Shown here in pieces: positions 24,404 through 35,152 of a DNA stretch of 64,000 bases; the first letter of the stretch is position 1; every line of letters begins with the position of its first letter. The stretch comes from Marchantia polymorpha subsp. ruderalis. Its lineage: Eukaryota > Streptophyta > Marchantiopsida > Marchantiales > Marchantiaceae. A program made the position numbers and the translations under genes. The stretch is taken from assembly GCA_037833965.1 (NCBI GenBank), contig AP031351.1, forward strand, positions 6,956,501-7,020,500, given 5' to 3'. Under the pieces are notes generated by a model. It saw nothing but the letters and a program-made list of their open reading frames with translations. It had not been told where the DNA came from and ran no database searches.

Positions 24404-26890
24404 GTCCTGCAAAAGAATTGAATCCGGTGGGGGATTTAGGATTTAGGATTTAGACCGTACTTGAATTGCAACAACATGAAATTTCTTTTAGTGGGCTTCT
24501 ACCCAATTTTACAGCTCGCCAAAACGCAAACTTGAGTTTGGTGTTCGATCGATTTGAGCCTCAAAGGAAACCTCGACTCTAGAAATGGGAAGGAGACTGT
24601 CATTTGGGCTTGAAATAACGAGAGAAGCTCACGCATCTTGTGATATGCGAGTACAACAATGGAGCTCTCGTGAACTGCAAATGTCCTGAAAGAGCACCGA
24701 CAGTGAAATGACTCATGGTGTCTTAGATTGACCTACGCTCTCTTGGGATCTGCGAGATGGACAACGCTGCCCAGTTGCAGTGCACTGAACACCGACTTAC
24801 TAAACGATAATCTTCACTGAGGTTTAAAAAGCCGCTTGAAAGAACGAAGCTGTTGAGAAGTGTGTTCTGGTCAGTCAGTCTGATCTTCAGACGCATTACT
24901 TTTCACGCCAGTGACTGAACTTCATGAGTACCGAAGGTGTTGAGTGCAAGATCAAGATCCAGTCAGATAAGGACGGAAGCCTTGGACCAGATACTAAGAT
25001 GGGATCTCAACTTTGCGATGTAGTGATGACAATCTGCATCGATTTGTGTAAGAGAGAAGTGCTTGTCTACAGTCTACTCTGTGAACTGTCGAGGTAATGA
25101 TGGAGTTTCTTCGGCGGTTCTTTTCATATTTTGCCTATAAAACTTTGGACAAAAGTACACGATTCCATATTCAAAATTCTCGTGACAAAGATGTTTCTTG
25201 AGCGGTGGAAAAGTCTACCTCTGAAAGGATCTCTGGATGGTTGCCATCCCGGGGCAGTGAGTGGCTTCTCTGCAGCTCTGGTCAGCTGCAAAAGCTTCGT
25301 GGATAACTTTGCTCGACAAGCACCACGTAGAGGTCGTCAAATTCGGTGATGCAGAGGCGACCCTCCCTTCGAACAACTCGTCGGAAATTGTCCCCTTCGC
25401 TCCCTCAAGTACGACCCCGACCCAGAGTCCGACTGCATGGAGTGTTGACTGACCATGAATCTCCCGTCACTCAGCTCAGCTGCGAAATGATCTTCGATTC
25501 TCAAGCCATCAGGCGCAGTGTGTCTGACTGTTGCCGGACAGTCTGATGCAAGATAAGACTGCATCAAGCTGAAGTAGTGCCCCTCCATCATGTGCCTCGC
25601 AGAACGATCTGGGGGAATTTTTCAAAAGCCTACACGAGGTACCTGCTTAGTAGCGGCGAAAATCGTAGGGGATTCGATCACGCAGGAACACGGCACGGAG
25701 AAGCTGTAGAGGTCAAAGGAGATATGTGTCTAACCGGAGAGCTGGCCCACTGCAGTTACCAGTCTGAACTCAGCAAGATTGGTTGGTAACTCAGAGAACA
25801 GAAGCTGGTTTTCTCTGACAGCTTATAACTCGAGTGGACCAAGACACCCTGCTGGCCATGATTTGCGGTGACCAAATCGTTTGTTTCTTGCACTTCAAGC
25901 TGAACCACTGGAATACTAAGCTCTGTATAACTGCCCCGTTTACAAAGAGGACGGAGAAACTCCAGCAACAATCATCTCATGACAGGTGGGTCTATACAAA
26001 AACCTCCTCACTTAAGGAACAAGGAACAAGGAGCTACAAGGAACATAAGGAATTGATTGGCATTGATTACGGACCTTGAGTATGTACTGTACACTAGGAA
26101 ATCAATCACTACATTCCAACAAAGTGGGATCCCGGAGATTCAAGGTTATACTCTTCATGAGGTGACTTTGCCTTCGGATTTTTGGATTCGGATTAAATTT
26201 TCAGAGCATATGATGATCCCCGATATTTTATCATGGGCCTGTAGGCTCAAATTCATTTACTCATATCTTCATACGGTCTATCAGGATGCTGCGTGTCCAT
26301 CGACCTCTCAGATGGACACGCAGAGCCGAGTCGCTGTGCACGCGAGCACCCGAGGCCCAACTTCGGCTGGGGCGACATAATTTCTCCACAATTCTATCTA
26401 ACCATTGGACTTTAGAGCATGTGGAGGTGGACATGTTCAACCAGAAAGTTCCAGATGAACATGTTTGCATGTTCTCAGCGCGTGAGATATCCACTTTTCA
26501 AGTCCACAATCTCACGCTATGTAGTGCACGTTGGACAAGTGGGAAGGAGGCTTCATGACGAGCGCAAGACATTCATATGATGAGTAACGAGAATCTCTAC
26601 AAACGCAGCCGTTAGCCATGAATGAAAAATCACGAGCTGTGCGGTTTCTGTCACGTTGTTTATTGTGTGGATATATATATGCTTGTAGACTGATTTATAG
26701 GACGGCCTCTGCTTTGGGCAACAACAGCCTCTTGCCGATTCCGAGAGCAGAGGCCATGATGGGTATGGGTATGGGTGCTCAATCCTTCATCTGCAACTGG
26801 TCTATGGTGCGACCATCACGGATTTCATTCTTCTGTACTTTATTGTCGTCGTGACGGTCTCATCCACGTTGGAAGATACACAAAAACCAA
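24404..26890. other. Intergenic DNA, no supportable gene
   Basis: Only short frames without domains (for example 25131-25591, 25834-26558). It contains the perfect hairpin at 26289-26323 listed separately. Nothing else is seen. Confidence 0.4.
26289..26323. repeat. Perfect 13-bp hairpin, 9-base loop
   Basis: CTGCGTGTCCATC at 26289-26301 pairs exactly with 26311-26323. No coding context is known. It is too short for a typical plant microRNA precursor. Confidence 0.6.
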
Positions 26891-27240
26891 AAAAAAATAG
26901 ATCCTGGTTTTTCCCCCTAGCGAGAGAGGGAAAGTGCTTGACAAAGATTTCCCTTAACTAAGAAAAATAGATCCTGGTTTTCCCCCTAGCGAGAGAGGGA
27001 AAGTGCTTGACAAAGATTTCCCTTAACTAAGAAAAATAGATCCTGGTTTTACCCCCTAGCGATAGAGGGAAAGTGCTTGACAAAGATTTCCCTTAACTAA
27101 GAAAAATAGATCCTGGTTTTTCCCCCTAGCGAGAGAGGAAAGTGCTTGACAAAGATTTCCCTTAACTAAGAAAAATAGATCCTGGTTTTTCCCCCTAGCG
27201 AGAGAGGGACAGTGCTTGAAAAAGATTTCCCTTAACTATT
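26891..27240. repeat. 70-bp minisatellite, five copies
   Basis: Five head-to-tail units, with TAGATCCTGG at 26898, 26968, 27037, 27107 and 27176 (periods 70, 69, 70, 69). Units are nearly identical and differ by single-base changes and by the length of a T run. Shared words include CCCCCTAGCGAGAGAGG and GCTTGACAAAGATTTCCC. The period is not a multiple of three and no frame stays open, so it is noncoding. Confidence 0.95.
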
Positions 27241-27950
27241 TAAAAAGCTGATAATGACTCCTCTCACCTTTATCCATGAAGAGTCCTTGATTTACATGCT
27301 TGAGTATCCTATCTCAGATGAGGTTCAAGCCACCGCACCATCACCAATAAGAGAACAAGTACAGAATTACTGAAGAAGTTTGCAGTTGAAAAAGAAGAGA
27401 ACACAGTTCAAAGATGGCAACTTTGGAGGAATCTACATCTTACATTGTGTACAATCAGAATAAAATGCACGAGGGTCACGAGGAAATGTTCCACTTTGAA
27501 GGAATACACGAATCCTTCAAAGAGGAACCCCTTTGGATTGTACTATACGTTTGATGTTTCTACCGGTTATGTGTCCGAATATGGAAAGTTGGATAAGATA
27601 TCTGTCAGGGGACCCGCTAACTCCAAGAACGTATTGGAGGACCCGGGTCACCTTATCAATGATAAGGTGACCCGAAAGATGAATGATAAGTTATCATGCA
27701 ATCAAGGGAACAGATTCTCAGTACCATTGGGAGGTACATTTTCGACCTTTACGTGAGTCAAGCACGAAGTCAACGGGTTGTCCTGCACGACGCAACAAAT
27801 GACTTGTTTGACAGGGTACCACAGATGACGTCGAGGAGAAAGTGAGTGAACACTTTCCGATTCTTTTCCACGTGCATATCCAGTCACGTTGCTAAGGTTC
27901 TCACTTTGGCGGGAATAATTGGATCCATTACGGACTATTTATATGAATAT
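27241..27950. other. Intergenic DNA after the minisatellite
   Basis: A plus-strand open frame at 27445-27756 has no recognisable domain. It is immediately downstream of the tandem array and contains the 14-bp hairpin at 27644-27674. I do not call a gene. Confidence 0.3.
27644..27674. repeat. Perfect 14-bp hairpin with 3-base loop
   Basis: CGGGTCACCTTATC at 27644-27657 pairs exactly with 27661-27674 around the loop AAT. The arms are GC-containing and tight, so the near-palindrome is unlikely to be a simple AT-rich accident. Confidence 0.7.
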
Positions 27951-30659
27951 TATTTGAATCCTTCACCATCATATCATTAAAAAATGTAATCTAAATTTTA
28001 TTTATTATAAATTATTAGATAAAAAATACCAAAATCCATTGATTGAATTATCCTTGTCATGTGATTTATTTTGACAAATAATATAATTTTAATTTTTCAC
28101 AAAACAAATATATTTGTATATACATAACATACGAAAAGTATCTACATGTCTTATTAATTCAAAACTTTCCCTATAGTAATGATATTGATGTAAAATATTT
28201 TATATTATGATTTCAAAATTCTTATAAATTTAAATTTTTTACTTCTCTCTTGCATTATATAAAGATTTAATTTTGAATATAAGATAATTATAAAAATAAT
28301 ATATTGAATTCAAAACTTTCAACACAATTTAACTTTGGTTTTACCTCTCATTTCTCCAGTAAACATATCATAATTTCTAATTATACATGGAATGAATGTG
28401 GTATTTTTAATATCAATGATTAACAAACCCTGTACAATACAGTCCAACATTTTTTTTAACCAATATGTAAAATGTACCAAAATGTAATTGGTATAGCTAG
28501 GAACCTCTGAACATAATTTCACCCATCATTGCAAGCCAAATGAGAATCAAATGCTACATAAAACATTTCATATACAGGTCAAAACATTTAATATGTGTAA
28601 ACATACAATGATAAATTATACTACTCTAAAAGCAACATAAAAATTGACTTAAATGCAAGGATCTTGTAAAATAAAAATAAAAATTCGTAAGAGAACAATG
28701 ACAAAATATCTTTCAGTATATCAATGCATGAATATGTGTTACATAGAAAAAACAATTTCATGCATTATCAATTATTAAACTTTGCTCTTGAACATATGTC
28801 GATTTTGATGAAATTTTAGACTATTGTAAAATTTTAAACTGTGCAAAAATTTAATAATCTCTACATCCAACAATATTTAGTCTTTTCACCTGATATACAA
28901 TTTACATTATTCATGCATGTATAAAATACCAATGTAAAATTGTGACATTTCACTAAGAAATATATTAATGACATTAAATATCTTTGAAAATATGCTACAT
29001 TATTACTCTTATAACTCAAGATAAGTTTTCATATCAAAAAATAGTTACAAATGATGTCATCAAGGACTGTTGATATATGTCATGTGTTTATGCGTCGTTT
29101 ATAATTAGCATTGGGTTATGATTAATTCTAGCTGAGTTGAACCTGGGTAGATCCTAGATTAGGTCACTCATGACTATATTGCGCGAGTTGTGATGCATTG
29201 GTGTGTGTATGATCTCGTTCTTTATATATGTATGTGTGATTATGATATGTCAACGATGTAGTTTGTATGACGATACATGTTAGCACGACATATACTACAA
29301 TCAATGAAATCCGAAATATGTATCAAAAAATTTGTAATAAGTTTGACTATCAACTAACTTTGAAATTAAGTATTACTAGATTTGTAACTCCACAACAAAT
29401 TGATGATGATTGTGTATGGTGATGATTCATAACAAAATTCTCAAACATTTTTGGAATGAACATCTTATTCACAATAATCCTTTTCAAACCAAGATAAAAC
29501 ATTGCATGCTTATTCCATGTATGATTTGTGCATCAATATTGAATAACACAATGTTAAAATTGATATATTTTTCTTGAAGTCATAATCACATATCAACTAC
29601 AATGTTCATATGTTTCAACATCACAACATCAAAGTAGATTCTTCTATGTTCATATGACAGATTTTTTGGTAAGTCAATAATTCAGTGAAGGGCAGATTGT
29701 CAAGTTTGACTAGTAGTAGCGTAATTCAAAAATCAAATGCTTGTGATGTAGTATTAGAAGAAATAACCTTCAATTATTCATCCTTAACAAAGTATAGCTA
29801 GCAATTCTAATATTAAGAAAAAGATAACACTCTAATTTAGATACCTCATGGACTAAAAAGAAAATAAAATGAATAAGAGTCTTCAACGCTCCCAATTGTG
29901 TGTTGAATGCTACCTTACATCATTGTCGATGACCGTTTACTAATAAGTGGGAGTCAAATTCAACTGAATTTCATGACAAAGAGATTGTATTGCATACAAA
30001 AAAAAACCGATACAAACAAATCAAATGTTGAATTGAAATGTATTATGATAGATTTCCTACCAGTAGACAACATTGATTTTTGATCACATCTATTTCTAAC
30101 AAAAAGCCAATTTGTTTATATGTAAAAGAAATACAAAAATTTACAGAATCATTTAGTATAGGCTACTGATAACATACTGTCATTGGCAAATAATATCAAA
30201 TAATTTATTATTTGAGATTTTTAATATTCAATAGATTCACGTCTATAACATAAGGAAAGGGTATTTAGAAACAAATAATCCATGAATGAAATAATTAAAA
30301 CTTAGTATTTGAATTTTTGTTGGATATCTTTGAAGCATTGAATCTCAGGATGAAGCAAGGTCGACCACCTCCTTATGACGGCTTGTATTGGTGCATGCTC
30401 AGTCTTGTGGACACGATGACCCAGTTACTACTTAAAGTGAACAAGTGCGAGCTTCAAAAAGATTTAATTTACGTATGCTAGGACTCACAACCAATCTAGC
30501 TATGTGATTTACAAATGTGAGCGTGCGTGCCTGACATTCACATCCAATCCAAAATTCATCCTCGTGCAAGAGAAGATAACTCAATATCAAGCTACCGAAT
30601 CCCTAAATCTAAGGTGAGATTGAACTTACGCTTCGAGGAACGAAGAGAAATTAACATCT
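27951..30659. other. Very AT-rich gene-free block
   Basis: About 2.7 kb dominated by A and T, with no open frame over about 70 codons and no tandem array. It ends where the LINE 3' end begins. It may be old transposon debris, a matrix-attachment-type region or heterochromatic filler. The sequence alone does not decide. Confidence 0.5.
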
Positions 30660-30667
30660 AAGCCTAG

Positions 30668-30692
30668 TTAATGGTAATGGTAAAGGTAAATA
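30668..30692 (-). repeat. Simple-repeat 3' tail of the LINE
   Basis: TAATGGTAATGGTAAAGGTAAA on the plus strand is a short run of GGTAAW units just past the zinc-knuckle end of ORF2. Many LINEs end in short tandem repeats rather than poly(A), so this may mark the element's 3' end. Confidence 0.35.
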
Positions 30693-30782
30693 GATCAAGC
30701 CGTGGGACGCGAAGAGTCAAAAGGCTTAAAAACACAATACAAAAAATCCAACTCCAAACAAGGAGAAAACCAAAAGAACCCC

Positions 30783-33700
30783 CTAGCTAGTGTCCAAAGC
30801 ACTAGAACGGTAACTAATAACATCCTTAATGTAACAACCTAAATCATAAGGATCAAGCTGAAGCAAAGAATAAAAATTCTCAATAACAACTTTGTGAGCC
30901 ACTCTAATCTCTACATATCTAATACAAGTAAGAAATACATGCTCTTCATCATCAACTTTTCTTCCATCACATAGCCTACAAATACGTTCACTACTATCAA
31001 TGTTCAATCAACGCCCTTCTTCAATCCCAAGACTATGAGATCCTGTTCTATGTCTAGCAATAATATGACGTAAAGAAGTAGATATCTCTGCAAGTAAGTA
31101 TCCTTGCTCACAATAAACAAGCATAGGATTCATATGAAGTTGATAAAACTACATCTTGATGCCTCGTTTGCTCCACATAATGCTGAGAACTTCCTGCTTA
31201 ATACGCTCGCGTAGGGCAATAGGTTGCAAATCCCAATCGAGTTCCGTCACATTCCACCTCAAAGACCAAGTCACCACATCTGCAAACCACCCCTTGGGAC
31301 GTGTGGCACGCAAAGCTTCAAGAGTAAGTCAACATGCATCAAAAGATCTCACTCTTTTGACGTAAGTGATAATCAAAGAGAGAGCTTCAGCCTCAAGAGG
31401 TAGACAACCTATTTCCGCAAGAAGAATTGCATAAGAAGTTTGGGTACTCACACCCAATTCTTCTTGTAAGAAGATCTTTTGCACCCTCTTCAAACGCTGC
31501 CAACCTGTCTTCTTACAACCAGGACGACACACTTGTGTTCCATATAAGATAACGTGAAACACTAAGCTCCTTAATAAGAATTTCCTAAGACTCCAAGACA
31601 CTAGATGAGCTCCTCTATATCTATTTAGCAATGAATATAGAGCTTTGAAACTAGCTTCTACCCTCTTTTGCACACAAAGTGCCCAATTATAATCAGATGA
31701 GAAATCAATGCCCAAATATTTGTAACTTTTCACTTGTTCCAACTCTAATACTTTGTAACAGAAAGAAAGCTTGGATCTAGTGCCCACAAGAATGACTTTG
31801 GACTTTTTCAAATTGACCTCCATCTGATTTTGAGTACAAAAGCTAGCCAAAGTGTCAAGTTGTTTCTGTAAACTAATGGCATCACGTGCTAGTAATATGA
31901 CATCATCTGCATACAAAAGAGCTTTGATGACAAAGCCTCCAAGTTTAACACCTTCGCTATCACAATCCTCCAACCACCTTTCTATGAAAACTCCAAAGAG
32001 AGTAGGAGAGAGAGTACAACCTTGAATGACTCCAATGATGCTGATAATCTCTTCGGTTTGAGAAGTGTTGATCTTGGCCCGAACTGAGTGGTATAGTGTA
32101 GCCACCGCTGCTAAGAGATCTGATTGCACTCCAATGGTTTGCAATCTTTGCCATAAAAGCTCACGGGGTACTGTGTCAAAAGCTTTCTTGAAATCAATGA
32201 AGGCACAAAACAAAGCTTTTCCATTACCCTTGGATTTCTCCCATAAAACACGTAAAACCAAGATATGGTCTATAGTAGGACAAAAATCAGCTTGAAACCG
32301 CGTTCTTTTCTGACAAGATTCAACCCATGTGCTCAATTTTGACTCCACCAATTTGCCAAATAACTTGGAAAAAAATACTACCTACCATGATAGTGCGATA
32401 GTTTGTCACCAAGGCCTTGCTCCTAGATTTGTGAATAGGAACAATCTTCCGTAGAGACCAAGTTGAAGGAAAGCCATGAATAGCAGCATTCTCTAACACT
32501 TTCGTGAGTATAGGCCCAATAGTATTTCCTCCCCACTTGAGAAGTTCAATGGAAAGCCCATCTATATCCTCACATTTATCATTTGCCAATTGTCTGAGTT
32601 GAATCATCACTTCAACTTCTGAAAATAAGCATGGATTTCCTTCACAATGTGGCATTGATGGAACATTGGAAAAAAAATAAAGCTTTTCAGCAAAAGAAAT
32701 CAAAGACTTGGGATCAAGAGTAGGTTTAGAAGATCGTACTACCAGCCGACTCTAAAAGGATTTGGGATTCTCCAAGAGCTCCTTTGTCAAGCACTCGTGC
32801 TTTTGCCTCAAAAAAGCTCGTTTCTTAGACTTCACCAAGTCTTTGTAAAGTCTTGTCATAATCAACCGATTGTGAAGATCCAATGATTTATCAAGTGATC
32901 TCACTCTTGCTTGCTTGCAATCAAAGTCAAACCATCCATTGCAAGGAAGACCTCTAGCTCTCCTGGTCTTATGTCTCAAAAAGAACTTAGAAGCAGAGTT
33001 TTTGAGCAACTCGGTTGGTTGCAAACTAGATGTATGTGGATCAAGTCTCCAAGTAGTACGAGTCAAGAGGTCTTGGAAATGTTCACTATAAAGTTGCTTC
33101 TTACTAGCATCTAAACAAAACTTGGGGGAAGTAGAAACATAGTGACATGTAGAGAGAGGGATTGACGTTGACAACAAAAGAGTAAATAAAAGAGATGTAT
33201 GATCTGATTCTGGTTGAGGCTCTAGAATATCAAACGCTGAAATAAATGAACTATTAGTGGCAGAGGACAAAAGATAATCTATAGTGCTAACACCAGTAGA
33301 GGAAAAACATGTATTGGAGTGAGAGTTGGGAAAGAAAGAAACACCATTGAGAACTTTTAGATTACAAGTGGCTCCAAAAGTGAAGAAATGCTCAGTCAAT
33401 CATTTGTACAAGGATCACAAGAGACTCTAGACCACAAACTATCTCTACTTTCTTCAAAAGAGTGAGAAGACAAGGAACTATCAAATTGTGTAAATTGAGC
33501 AGAACGTATGCGGGCATTGAAGTCTCCAACAAGAAAAACTTCACCTTTGTCTTGATATTTGAGAACATCTCCTATGAGCCGATGGAATGGTTGACTTCGA
33601 TTGCAAGTGCTTGTGAAGTCGATATGCATGGATAATGGTGCAAAGTAACAAACTGACAAATAACTGTAAGATACTCCCATCAATCCAAAACAAAGCCAAT

Positions 33701-33989
33701 GATATTGTTTCCCAATATCTTGGCTTTCCAAATGTATCATAGGTTGAAGTTCAGATCTGATGAAAGTAGCAATGCCTCCAAAGCCTCTTCCTGCTCGTCG
33801 ATTTCTATGGTTCCAAGTAGATCCCACCAGAGTAAACCCTTGTATCTCTCCAATAACATTGCTTTCATGCTCCCAAGTCTCAACAATGTTGAGAATGTCC
33901 GCCATCTTCCAAATCGGATGTGCACACACATACTTAGTTGTAGATATGACTCTTATGTTCCACATCAACACACTCAACCTTTTGGATTG
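30783..33989 (-). pseudogene. LINE ORF2 (endonuclease, reverse transcriptase, zinc knuckle), broken
   Basis: The endonuclease part (33977-33396) starts near MWNIR and contains FLVGDFNAR. Its C-terminal half (33399-32752) has STIDYLLSS and PESDHTSL, and lies in another frame. The reverse transcriptase runs from about 32703 into 32351-31329, with AFIDFKKAFDTVPRELLW, GVIQGCTLSPTLF and the catalytic YADDV box. The C-terminal zinc knuckle at 30980-30925 reads C-x2-C-x9-H-x4-C. I see two frameshifts (near 33397 and 32320-32350). In-frame stops are at 32752, at 31329 and at two further points before 31007. The product would nick target DNA and copy the element RNA; this copy is dead. Confidence 0.85.
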
Positions 33990-34724
33990 CTAGGTTGATA
34001 ATTGTCTCCTCCTCTTAGTGATAATAGCTTGACTATCACGTAGATAAGCTACAAAACCTGCATCTTGAGCTTCTTTGACTTTTGCAAGCTCCTTCCTCCT
34101 TGCTTCAACTTGAAGAGGTGTAAAATCCGGATCTAATCAAATCCTACGTCCCTTGAGAATGACCTTGTTAGCTAAAGCCATATCACGTTGAGCTTGATCC
34201 ACAAACTTAACAATAATGGCACGAGGTTGTGCGACTTTGTTGCCAATACGATAAGCTTGAGCCAAATCTGAATTAGTAACATCAAGTGTTTCAGTCAAGA
34301 AGTTGGTGACCACACTCTTCACCTCTTCCTTCTCAGATTCAAGAAGACCAGAAATCCTCACATTCTTCATACGAGCAAATTGATTAGCCTTTTCAATCTT
34401 TTGCTCTTGACAGAAAGAGATATGAGCAGACTTGGTAGCTTCAGCATAGGACTTCATTTTCACCACTAGAGTTTCAACCACTTCATGCAAAGCAGGAGTA
34501 GTAACAGTAGAAGCTTGAGAACCAACCTTGTCTTTGATGTCCTCAACAGATCGGGAGATTTGGAGCATGATCTTCTCCAAACTTTTGTGAGAAATCTTCA
34601 ATTCCCGGATTTCATTCTTTGCAGCAGCCAAGGCAACATTTTGTGCCTTGAATTCTTGGTGCAGCATTTTCAATTCTTCCAAAACCGTTTGCACGAGATT
34701 GAGAAGTTTGTTTTTAGAATCCAT
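33990..34724 (-). pseudogene. LINE ORF1 (coiled-coil, RRM-like nucleic-acid chaperone), one in-frame stop
   Basis: The first ~60 residues are heptad-rich (LVQTVLEELKMLHQEF..., NEIRELKISHKSLEKI), a trimerising coiled coil. Then comes an RRM-like half with ARMKNVRISGLLE, AYRIGNK and RAIIVKFVD, characteristic of L1 ORF1-type (transposase_22) proteins that coat the element RNA. A TGA at 34139-34137 interrupts it after LKGRRI. The same frame then runs on through LDPDFTPLQVEARRKELAK and ends at TAG 33992-33990, as an L1 ORF1 C-terminus would. The TGA may be a CGA-to-TGA change of the kind methylated CpG sites suffer. Confidence 0.85.
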
Positions 34725-34756
34725 CTTGAACCTAACTTTGCAAGATGTTACACAAA

Positions 34757-35150
34757 CTCAAAGTTTCGAAATGAAAACTTCTTGACACCAGCACTGTTGA
34801 GGCTGAAAATTTTTAAGTATGTGCGCCCCGCCGTCGTTAACAAGCCCACCAAATCTCAACTCCTGTTGACACTCCAGCAAGAAGATATGGCCCCCACAAA
34901 ATTCATGCTCAAACCCCTAAACTCAAAGTTTCGAAATGACAACTTCTTGACAGCAGCTCCGTTGAGGCTGAAAATTTGCAAGTATGTGCGCCCGGCTGTC
35001 TTTAACAAGATTATCAAATCTCAGCTCCTGTTGACACTCCAGCAAGAAGATATGGCCCCCGCAAGATTCATGCTCAAACCCCTAAACTCAAAGTTTCGAA
35101 ATAACAACTTCTTGACAGCAGCTCCGTTTGAGACTGAAAATTTTTCCTAG
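34757..35150 (-). repeat. 165-bp tandem monomers in the LINE 5' UTR
   Basis: CTCAAAGTTTCGAAAT recurs at 34757, 34922 and 35087, an exact 165-base period, giving about 2.4 units. They differ by scattered substitutions and, in the last partial unit, one added base near 35130. The array lies directly upstream of ORF1, where mouse L1 elements carry promoter monomers, so promoter function is likely by analogy. Since 165 is a multiple of three, a plus-strand frame runs through all units, but it shows no known domain. Confidence 0.9.
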
Positions 35151-35152
35151 CA

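Larger units (their letters stand above)
30660..35152 (-). mobile_element. Decayed LINE (L1-like, APE endonuclease) retrotransposon
   Basis: Read on the minus strand the order is 5' tandem monomers (35150-34757), ORF1 (34724-33990), then ORF2 with AP-type endonuclease, reverse transcriptase and a C-terminal CCHC zinc knuckle (33989 to about 30783). A simple-repeat 3' tail of ATTACC/TTTACC-like units follows near 30690-30668. Both ORFs are interrupted, so this copy cannot move by itself. The target-site duplication was not identified, so the ends are approximate. The ORF1 coiled coil plus RRM-like half is typical of L1-clade elements. Confidence 0.85.

Noticed and set aside
34485..35150. 221-codon plus-strand frame through the LINE 5' end
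   Set aside because: Created by the 165-bp monomers being a multiple of three and by the antisense of ORF1. Kept only as an observation, not as a gene.
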